Assembly (NCBI RefSeq): GCF_009873495.1
Contig: NZ_CP046703.1
Span: 6,228,501 to 6,292,500, forward strand
Origin: Nostoc sp. ATCC 53789
GTDB taxonomy: Bacteria; Cyanobacteriota; Cyanobacteriia; Cyanobacteriales; Nostocaceae
Direction: 5' to 3'
Length of the DNA: 64,000 bases
Below are positions 52,771 to 59,904 of this stretch, one piece after another. The position numbers and the translations under genes are program-made. How positions within the stretch are numbered: position 1 is the first letter of the stretch; the number at the start of each line of letters is the position of its first letter. The notes beneath the pieces are model-generated. The model was given only the letters and a program-made list of their open reading frames with translations, was not told the origin of the DNA and did no database searches.

Positions 52771-53775
52771 TTACGCTGCCTCTCCTTCGTTGTCTGCTGC
52801 TAAGTCTACCTCAGTCTCGAAATTCTTTTCTTCTGTGGTCAGTTGCAAAAACACATCTTCTAAGGTAGCGTTAACTCGCCGCAGTTCATGTAAACCAAAG
52901 CCTGCACGCACCAAGGTTGCAACAATATCCTTTCCTGGTTCTTTTCCTGGTTGCGATATCACCCGCAGATAAGCGCGATTTGTCTGTGGGTGATGACCCC
53001 CGGCGGTGGGAATTGATTCTATCAGACTCACACCTGCAACATTTTGCAATACCTGTTTCGCTAGGGCAGCTTCTCCTTCTATTTCCAACTCATACCCGGA
53101 ACCGCCTGTCAACTGAGTCATCAGGTTTTCTGGTGTATTAGTTGCCACAACTTTGCCGCGATTAATAATAGCGACGCGGCTACAAGTCATGCTCACTTCT
53201 GGCAGAATGTGCGTGGAAAGAATAATTGTATGAGTCCCAGCAAGGCTTTTAATTAAATTCCGCACCTCAATTATTTGTCGGGGATCGAGTCCAACGGTGG
53301 GTTCATCGAGAATAATCGCTGGTGGATCGTGAACGATCGCTTGAGCAATTCCTACACGTTGGCGATATCCTTTAGAGAGTTTGCGAATAATTACCCGCCG
53401 CTTATCTTCTAAGTTGCAGCGTTTGATAGCGGCTGTTACCTTCTTGGCGCGATCGCCTGCTGGAACTCCCTTAATTTGGGCAACAAAATGCAAAAATCCC
53501 TCCACAGTCATGTCTGGATATAACGGCGGTGTTTCGGGTAAATAACCAATTCGTTGGCGTACCGCCAGGGAATTTTCATGGACATCATAACCAGCAATCC
53601 GGGCATTACCATTTGTTGCCGGTAAATAACCAGCCAGAATCCGCATGGTTGTAGTTTTACCAGCACCATTGGGGCCCAGAAGCCCTAAAATCTCCCCAGG
53701 TTCGACGCTAAAAGTGACATCAGTTATCGCTGGAGTGGAACCGTATATTTTACTCAGATGCTCAACTTCGATCAT
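52771..53775 (-). CDS. ABC transporter ATPase, GldA-like
   Basis: 334 residues. Walker A GPNGAGKTT at about 34-42, Q-loop region GYLPETPPLYPDMTVEG, signature LSKGYRQRVGIAQ, Walker B ILDEPTVGLD and the H-loop ILSTHILPEV are all intact. A C-terminal domain of about 100 residues (GYELEIEGEAALAKQVL) is common in this export subgroup. It powers the adjacent ABC-2 permease. It is the first gene of the minus-strand module ATPase, permease, GldG-like, DUF4340, perhaps purU. Confidence 0.94.
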   Translation of the reverse strand: MIEVEHLSKIYGSTPAITDVTFSVEPGEILGLLGPNGAGKTTTMRILAGYLPATNGNARIAGYDVHENSLAVRQRIGYLPETPPLYPDMTVEGFLHFVAQIKGVPAGDRAKKVTAAIKRCNLEDKRRVIIRKLSKGYRQRVGIAQAIVHDPPAIILDEPTVGLDPRQIIEVRNLIKSLAGTHTIILSTHILPEVSMTCSRVAIINRGKVVATNTPENLMTQLTGGSGYELEIEGEAALAKQVLQNVAGVSLIESIPTAGGHHPQTNRAYLRVISQPGKEPGKDIVATLVRAGFGLHELRRVNATLEDVFLQLTTEEKNFETEVDLAADNEGEAA

Positions 53776-54214
53776 AAAATCTCATACACAATATCAATTC
53801 TTTCAGCCTTTACTCCCTTAGAAATGCCCAAATACCCTGGTTTCTGTATTTGAACACAAATTATTAGCATAATTGCGTACTCAGCAATTATGTTCAACTC
53901 TGGGAGCGAGAATCTACCTCTATTATGTCTAAACTAAATAACTCACACCTGCCTAAAGGCTGAAGTGGGAGCTTTCGGAAGTCCGTCTCTTTTAGATAAT
54001 CATTTTCATAAAAATTATTGTTAAAAATAATTCTGAAGACACATACTTTATACCCAGGCTTAAGCTAGATTTAATCTATTGTTAACCTATTAACTTGATT
54101 TGGCTATTGGGTAATCAGTTAAATGACTAAAGATATTAGTAATCGTGAAAAATTAAATATTGATTGTCGCTAAAGTATCTCCTAATTTAATCTCTACAGA
54201 ACAAAGCAACTAAG
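53776..54214. other. Divergent intergenic region, 439 bases
   Basis: Separates the Gld-type module from the HMA_2 cluster and must hold both promoters. It contains a repeat-like piece at about 53950-53990 (AAAGGCTGAAGTGGGAGCTT) of a kind also glimpsed near 42020 (AAAGGCTGAAGT). The A+T-rich DNA from 54000 to 54200 has no clear operator. No gene is seen. Confidence 0.5.
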
Positions 54215-55303
54215 ATGGCACAGTCAACGAAGTTACAGCCTCCAGGTGGGTTGCAAATAGTTCATGTCACTACCGGACGCGTGCGACTCCGCAGCACTGA
54301 CAGTAGTTTGAACTCGATATTAGACAGCATAGCCCAAGATTTACGCTCCTTAGAGGGAGTGAGGGAAGTTACTGTGAATGAGCAGACGGGCAGTTTGGTA
54401 ATTAATTTTGATGAAGAGAAGCTGTCATTACCGCAAATTTTGGCGTTAAGATCCGATATTGAGATTCAGCAGCCGCAGGCTTCATCTGATTCACCAAGCA
54501 AGACCGATCCCTTTGCAGCTTGGAAATCACCTTTATTTTGGAAAGAGCAGGGTGTTTCCTTAATTCCGATGATAACAGGCTTGGCGGTAACAGGAGGGTT
54601 AGGAATTCATGGCTGGGTATCGATTCCAGTTTATATGATTGCGGCGGATGCAACCCGTGGTGTAATTGGTTATCTTGGCTCTCAAGTTCCGATATCTGAA
54701 AAAAACGATGGTAATAATACCAGTTCTGCGATATCGGAATTATCAAAAGAGGAACGTCAATCTACTATCCAACCAGAAAAATTAACAAATAATCTTGAGA
54801 AAGCTAGCGAGGTGGCAGCACCTGCAAAGATTGACTACAGCGTAATCCATGCAATTAGCGGACGTATTCGCTTCCATGTGCCAAAAATCGCTCAAGATCG
54901 AGCTTATGGGCGGCGACTTGAGAGAATAGTGAAAACCGATGCTGAAGTTACAAGTGTGCGGATGAATTTTGATGCAGCATCGATCGCGATCGCTTATCAG
55001 TCTCGTGAGATTCCATTATCCTATTGGGTGAGTTTGATGGAATTAGCGTTGGAGACAAACCCACCAACGCAGCCAATTACAACGGCTAACCAATCCCTCC
55101 AAGAAGTTAGTCAGACGAATCAAATTACAGACGCAACAACGTCACATCAAACAAGTTTAAATGTTAGTCAGACTCCTGAAGTTATCAACTCAACAACAGC
55201 AAGCGAAATAACTTCAGAGTTATCCAGTCTGTGGACTAACTTAAAACCGCCTGCGATGTTTTTCTCATTAGGCATTATGGCGAACTTACCCTTGGAAACC
55301 TAA
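54215..55303 (+). CDS. Two-module HMA_2-like membrane protein
   Basis: 362 residues. Module 1 (about 12-80) starts IVHVTTGRVRLRS; module 2 (about 207-275) starts YSVIHAISGRIRFHVP and ends in IAIAYQSREIP. Between them is a hydrophobic stretch (SLIPMITGLAVTGGLGIHGW, then VSIPVYMIAADA; 115-145). This is the ferredoxin-like fold of heavy-metal-associated domains, but the CxxC metal site is replaced by H-x(2-4)-G-R-x-R. The 80-residue tail is rich in T, S and Q and ends in a weak hydrophobic patch. It is the first gene of the cluster; the next starts 38 bases downstream. It is probably membrane-attached, with no known function. Confidence 0.8.
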   Translation: MAQSTKLQPPGGLQIVHVTTGRVRLRSTDSSLNSILDSIAQDLRSLEGVREVTVNEQTGSLVINFDEEKLSLPQILALRSDIEIQQPQASSDSPSKTDPFAAWKSPLFWKEQGVSLIPMITGLAVTGGLGIHGWVSIPVYMIAADATRGVIGYLGSQVPISEKNDGNNTSSAISELSKEERQSTIQPEKLTNNLEKASEVAAPAKIDYSVIHAISGRIRFHVPKIAQDRAYGRRLERIVKTDAEVTSVRMNFDAASIAIAYQSREIPLSYWVSLMELALETNPPTQPITTANQSLQEVSQTNQITDATTSHQTSLNVSQTPEVINSTTASEITSELSSLWTNLKPPAMFFSLGIMANLPLET

Positions 55304-55340
55304 TATACAGTTTCAAATTGCGGAATACTGGAGGGGAATT

Positions 55341-56180
55341 ATGGCTGTTTTAAATTTAGAATCGGTAGCAGATTTAGACAAAAAACCAGAGCCAACAGTC
55401 ACAGACAAGATTAATTACCCAACAACGCCGCCTTCAAGGGTAGTGTATAGCATTATTTGTGCATTTCCTGGACAAGTGGCGTTTTGCATCCCTCAGATTA
55501 GCGAAGATCCAAAATATGTGGAACGTCTTGTTGCCTTGCTTGCTAATGAGCCTTTGGTAATAGATCGGCAAGTCAATAATACTACGGTAGGGTCAATTGC
55601 CATTACCTATAAATCTGATACAGTGTCAGATGTTGATATGCGATCGCATTTGGCTAATTTGATTCAGTTGGCTGGTAATGAAAAAGTGGTACTAGCAACT
55701 GCAAACCAATTGAAACCACACTCAGCGTTAGTGGCAACAGAAGACAGGCAGGATAGAAAGCCAGCAATGCAACCACAGAAGCAGAAATCAGCAACATTCT
55801 CTTTATCTTCTGCGGATGCGTCAATCTCTAAGACTAAAAGCAATTCGGTTTCTTCGGCTGATTCTGTAATTCAACAAGCAAGAAAGCCTGCAAAAGTAGC
55901 TTATAGCATTGCTCATGCCATTCCCGGAAGGGTGCGGTTTCGTGTGCCGCGAATTGCCTGCGATCCCAAATATGTCCAACGGTTAGAGGCATTACTCAAA
56001 TCAGATTCGACAGTTACCAGTGAGCGAGTTAATAGCGCTGCGAGATCAGTTGTTATTACCTATAAAACTGGAATGATGCGGGATTCTCAGAAGCGAGTGC
56101 AAAGCTTTTTATTAGCAGCAATATCTCATCTAATCAATTTAATTGAATCTGCCAATGATCCCGCCACAGCCATAAGTTAG
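55341..56180 (+). CDS. Two-module HMA_2-like soluble protein
   Basis: 279 residues. Module 1 (about 34-105) begins YSIICAFPGQVAFCIP, where the usual G-R-x-R has become G-Q-V-A, so its basic core is lost. Module 2 (about 188-255) begins YSIAHAIPGRVRFRVPRIAC and is canonical. They are joined by a K/S/Q-rich linker of about 60 residues (SATFSLSSADASISKTKSNS). GGAGGGGAA precedes the ATG. No membrane helix is certain; the last 25 residues are mildly hydrophobic (SFLLAAISHLINLI). It lies between the first HMA_2 gene and the P-type ATPase gene, 137 bases upstream of the latter. Confidence 0.8.
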   Translation: MAVLNLESVADLDKKPEPTVTDKINYPTTPPSRVVYSIICAFPGQVAFCIPQISEDPKYVERLVALLANEPLVIDRQVNNTTVGSIAITYKSDTVSDVDMRSHLANLIQLAGNEKVVLATANQLKPHSALVATEDRQDRKPAMQPQKQKSATFSLSSADASISKTKSNSVSSADSVIQQARKPAKVAYSIAHAIPGRVRFRVPRIACDPKYVQRLEALLKSDSTVTSERVNSAARSVVITYKTGMMRDSQKRVQSFLLAAISHLINLIESANDPATAIS

Positions 56181-56317
56181 CTAACGAATTCAGCAAATTA
56201 CAAATAACCAAATTGATAGCTAATCAATCTCGCAGGATTGGTGGCTAATTTGCTCTATACCCCAGCAGAGAACCTGATTTTCATCGAAGTGTAACAATTT
56301 TGGATTAAAGAAAAGTA

Positions 56318-58570
56318 ATGGCAAAAGTAGCACTGCAACTCCCATCACCTCCAAAATCTCAATTCACTGTGTTGGAAGGGAATGGAAAAGCTTCTTTAAC
56401 TGACACTAATGGACATTCTCGAAGAGAGTTCCCTAACGTTACCTACAGCATTGTCCATACAACTCCGGGAAGACTGCGGTTTCGCCTACCTCGTTTACGC
56501 TGTGATGCAGATTATGCCAAGCGTCTCGAAGTATTGCTAACAGCAGATGCGCTGGTGAAGAATGTTCGTGTCAAGCCTGCGGCGATGTCAGTTGCAGTTA
56601 CTTATAAATCTGATAAAGTTTCCGATGCGAAGATGCGATCGCACCTTCACGATTTGATTCAGGCTGCAAGTGAAGTAGTTGTTCTTAAAAACTCTACATC
56701 TTTATCAGAAACTGAAAAAGAGCCATCTTGGCCAGGTTTACAACTCTCTGCTGTTGCCACTGCTTTAGCAGTGCTAGGAGGTCCATTAGGATTACCGATC
56801 CCACCTTTGATAGTGGTACTTCCAATCGCTCTGGCTACTTTACCTGTTGTCCAACGAGCATGGGAAGGTATTAGGGTAGAGCGAAAATTGAATATTGACT
56901 TTTTGGATTTTATGGCGATCGCGATTACTACCTTCCAAGGGCAATTTCTTACACCATCGCTGATGCTGGGTTTAATTGAAGTAGGCGAAAATATCCGCGA
57001 TCGCACGGCTCGTTCTTCTGCTCAACAAACTCTAGATTTACTTAGTTCTTTAGGGCAATTTGTTTGGGTGGAACGCAATGGCGAAAAGCAGCAAATTCCC
57101 ATTCAAGATGTGCAGCGTGGCGATACAGTAATTGTTTATCCTGGCGAACAAGTGCCGGTTGATGGTAGTATTTTGCGAGGTAAGGCCCTGCTAGATGAGC
57201 AGAAACTAACTGGCGAGTCGATGCCGGTACTGAAGAAAAAAGGACAACCAGTTTTCGCCTCAACGCTGGTACGAGAAGGACGAATTTATATTGTTGCCGA
57301 ATGGATCGGCAATGATACCCGCGCCGGACAGAGCATTAAGTTAATGCAAGAAGCGCCTGTCCACGATACGCGGATGGAGAATTATGCCACGAAATTTGCT
57401 CAAAAAGCTGTTGTGCCAACTTTGTTACTTGCTGGGGCAGTATTTGCCGCAACCCGTAACCCTTCACGGACAGCCAGCGTTTTAACTCTAGACTTTGCTA
57501 CAGGTATTAGAGTCTCCGTCCCGACAACAGTTTTAGCAGCATTAACTTATGCAGCGCGACGGGGAATTCTCATCCGTAGTGGACGGGCGTTAGAACAACT
57601 AGCAGAAGTTGATACTATAGTTTTTGATAAAACGGGGACACTGACTAAGGGAGAAGTCGATGTTGTCAGTGTGGAAAGTCTCAATCCAGCAACCTCAAGA
57701 TTACGGGTGTTGGAATTGGCAGCCGCCGCCGAACAACGTTTAACTCATCCAGTAGCCGAGGCAATTGTTCGCTATGCCGAAGCAGAGCAAGTGGAAATTT
57801 TGCCGCGTAGCAAGTGGGACTATCAACTAGGTTTGGGCGTGCAAGCTCTGATTGATGGAGAGACAGTTTATGTTGGGAGCGATCGCTTTTTGCGCTCCAG
57901 TAGCATTGATACCGCAGCGTTAAATGGTCAACAAAAATCTGCAAATTCAGCAATTTATGTAGCCAGCAACGGGCAACTTCAAGGTATTATTAAATATAGT
58001 GATGTTCTCCGTCCCGAAAGCCGGGAAGTCATCACAGCACTTTCGACGGTCGAAGGTGTAGAGATTCACATATTAACCGGCGATAATAAGCGAACTGCTA
58101 CTGCTGTTGCTGCTCAACTTGGTATTTTGCCAACGCATACTCACGCCGAAGCTTTTCCAGAACAAAAGGCAACAGTTGTCCGCCAACTACACGAACAAGG
58201 AAAGACAGTTGCATATGTAGGCGATGGGATCAACGATTCGCCAGCTTTAGCCTACGCCGATGTTTCCGTCTCCTTTGCCAACAGTTCTGAGATTGCCCGC
58301 GAGACAGCAGACTTAGTGTTGATGCAGAATGACTTGTATGGTTTATTAGAAGCGATCGCGATCGCTCGTCAAGCCAAGCAATTGATTCGGCAAAACACAG
58401 GACTAGTTGCTGTTCCTAATTTAGCAGCATTAGCGATCGCCGTTTTCTTTGGTCTTAACCCCTTAGCTGCAACAGTAGTCAACAATGGCTCAACCGTAGT
58501 TGCCGGAGTCAACGGTTTACGTCCAATTCTTAAAAGTCGTCAACATAAAACTCTACCATCGGCAAGATGA
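56318..58570 (+). CDS. P1B-like P-type ATPase with N-terminal HMA_2 module
   Basis: 750 residues. An HMA_2 module (about 41-115, YSIVHTTPGRLRFRLPRLRC) precedes a P-type core: T-G-E-S at 298-301 (actuator), phosphorylated D437 in FDKTGTLTKG, THPVAEAI (the HP motif of P1B pumps), and GDGINDSPALAYADV. In the transmembrane position where heavy-metal pumps have C-P-C, this protein has V401-P402-T403 (RVSVPTTVLAAL). It therefore belongs to the P1B architecture with an altered ion site; the ion is unknown. It lies in the inner membrane. The DUF5132 gene starts 70 bases downstream. Confidence 0.92.
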   Translation: MAKVALQLPSPPKSQFTVLEGNGKASLTDTNGHSRREFPNVTYSIVHTTPGRLRFRLPRLRCDADYAKRLEVLLTADALVKNVRVKPAAMSVAVTYKSDKVSDAKMRSHLHDLIQAASEVVVLKNSTSLSETEKEPSWPGLQLSAVATALAVLGGPLGLPIPPLIVVLPIALATLPVVQRAWEGIRVERKLNIDFLDFMAIAITTFQGQFLTPSLMLGLIEVGENIRDRTARSSAQQTLDLLSSLGQFVWVERNGEKQQIPIQDVQRGDTVIVYPGEQVPVDGSILRGKALLDEQKLTGESMPVLKKKGQPVFASTLVREGRIYIVAEWIGNDTRAGQSIKLMQEAPVHDTRMENYATKFAQKAVVPTLLLAGAVFAATRNPSRTASVLTLDFATGIRVSVPTTVLAALTYAARRGILIRSGRALEQLAEVDTIVFDKTGTLTKGEVDVVSVESLNPATSRLRVLELAAAAEQRLTHPVAEAIVRYAEAEQVEILPRSKWDYQLGLGVQALIDGETVYVGSDRFLRSSSIDTAALNGQQKSANSAIYVASNGQLQGIIKYSDVLRPESREVITALSTVEGVEIHILTGDNKRTATAVAAQLGILPTHTHAEAFPEQKATVVRQLHEQGKTVAYVGDGINDSPALAYADVSVSFANSSEIARETADLVLMQNDLYGLLEAIAIARQAKQLIRQNTGLVAVPNLAALAIAVFFGLNPLAATVVNNGSTVVAGVNGLRPILKSRQHKTLPSAR

Positions 58571-58640
58571 TGCAACTATGCCGGCAAGAGTATCTTAAAA
58601 AGCTTTCCCCGATTTCTCAATTAATAGGAGGAAATTGAAT

Positions 58641-58946
58641 ATGGCTAAAATTAGTGATTTTGTTGAAGATGCAGGCGCTCCCGGTATTATAGTCGGAATT
58701 GGTGCAGTCCTCTTAGCACCTGTTCTGCTGCCCATTGTCGCTGGAGTTGGTAAACCCTTCGTCAAGTCAGTCATCAAAGGCGGAATTGGTCTTTATGAAA
58801 GAAGCAAAGGAACCATTGCAGAAATGGGAGAAACCTGGGAAGACATGGTAGCCGAAGCCAGAGCTGAACTCGCTGATGAAAAAGAAACACCCGTATTTGA
58901 AGCTAGTGCCACCAATCCGGATAATGTCGCCGATAATGGTGCGTAA
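58641..58946 (+). CDS. DUF5132-like small membrane protein
   Basis: 101 residues. A glycine-rich hydrophobic N-terminus (PGIIVGIGAVLLAPVLLPIV, about 16-35) and KPFVKSVIKGGIGLYERSKG match DUF5132, followed by an acidic tail (AEARAELADEKET). GGAGGA ends eight bases before the ATG at 58641, which decides the start over a TTG at 58635. DUF5132 genes accompany HMA_2 and P-type ATPase genes in cyanobacteria, as here, so it is probably an accessory subunit of the pump. Function otherwise unknown. Confidence 0.88.
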   Translation: MAKISDFVEDAGAPGIIVGIGAVLLAPVLLPIVAGVGKPFVKSVIKGGIGLYERSKGTIAEMGETWEDMVAEARAELADEKETPVFEASATNPDNVADNGA

Positions 58947-59316
58947 TTTCATCTGCCCATTAGCAAGTTAAAATCTTTGCCATAGGCAACTTCCAATTAC
59001 CAAAATATCAAATTAGTAAGGTGCGTTACGGTATTCCACCTAACGCACCTACGAAAATAGCAAAAAAATTGTAGGTTGGGGAGCCACTGCGTTGCGCGGG
59101 TTTCCCGCGTTGTAGCAAGTGGCGTTGGAGGCTTTGCCAAAGCCAACATTCTGATATATGTTGGGTTGCGCTCCGCTTCACCCAACCTACGTCTCTCTCG
59201 CTCCTCTTATTCCTCTGTGTTCTCTGCGTCCTCTGCGGTTCGTTTTTCCTTAATTTTTGACAATAACAAACCCACAACAAAGAATCCACCTTCATACAAG
59301 TCAAAAAGGCAATTGT
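58947..59316. other. Intergenic, 370 bases, mostly repeat elements
   Basis: Between the DUF5132 gene and the next HMA_2 gene lie two palindromic repeats (59019-59190) and the dispersed CCTCTGTGTTCTCTGCGTCC sequence at about 59210-59230. No coding frame is supported. The AAAAGG before 59317 is the likely ribosome site of the following gene. Confidence 0.6.
59019..59190. repeat. Two nested palindromic repeat elements
   Basis: AGGTGCGTTA (59019-59028) pairs with TAACGCACCT (59041-59050). GTAGGTTGGG (59071-59080) pairs with CCCAACCTAC (59181-59190), which bounds a 120-base element with an inner TTGGGT...ACCCAA hairpin. Such repeats are widespread in cyanobacterial gaps and look like small non-autonomous elements. 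Confidence 0.8.
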
Positions 59317-59895
59317 ATGTTGACAAATGGTTATAGCACTTACAATAAAATGCCGGAAATTATAAACAAAACCAGCTTCAAAACATCACCAAAACCGATA
59401 TCTACAAAAGTTGTAAGTTCGACTCCCGGAAGATTGCGGTTGAGAGTGGCTCATTCCCATCGTCAACCAGAAAAAATGCAAAGCATCGCTAATGCTTTAT
59501 TAGCAAATCCTCACATTAATCAAGTGAAGATAAATGTCCATCATGGCAGTATTGTTATCAATGACGATGGTAAAGATGGCAGTCTAGAAAATGTGCTAGC
59601 AACACTTAAAGATTTAGGAATAATTTTTGCTGATGTTACCGAGGGTAACACCGAGGCAGCAGCAGAAGTTTCATCTGCGCTTGTTGACTTAAACCAGCGT
59701 GTCAAACAGTTAACAGATGGTGCTTTTGATCTGCGAATTCTTTTCCCTTTGGGATTAGCTAGTCTTTCAATGAGACAATTACTAAATAAAGGATTGCAGT
59801 TAGAAGTTATTCCTTGGTATGTTTTAGCATGGTATGCTTTTGATAGCTTTATTAAGTTGCATGGAACTAGCCAAGAAGAATCAGCAAACGAGTAA
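59317..59895 (+). CDS. HMA_2-like module with hydrophobic C-terminal region
   Basis: 192 residues from the ATG at 59317 with AAGG upstream; an ATG at 59350 is also possible. The module (about 18-90) begins KVVSSTPGRLRLRVAHSHRQ and ends GSIVINDDG. It lacks the YSI-H-x opening of its relatives and is the most diverged complete one. Residues about 140-180 contain two hydrophobic helices (LRILFPLGLASLSMRQLL, VIPWYVLAWYAFDSFI). The arrangement matches proteins that sit beside P-type ATPases in cyanobacteria. Its stop lies nine bases from the stop of the antisense WD40 gene. Confidence 0.82.
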   Translation: MLTNGYSTYNKMPEIINKTSFKTSPKPISTKVVSSTPGRLRLRVAHSHRQPEKMQSIANALLANPHINQVKINVHHGSIVINDDGKDGSLENVLATLKDLGIIFADVTEGNTEAAAEVSSALVDLNQRVKQLTDGAFDLRILFPLGLASLSMRQLLNKGLQLEVIPWYVLAWYAFDSFIKLHGTSQEESANE

Positions 59896-59904
59896 CCAAA
59901 AAGC

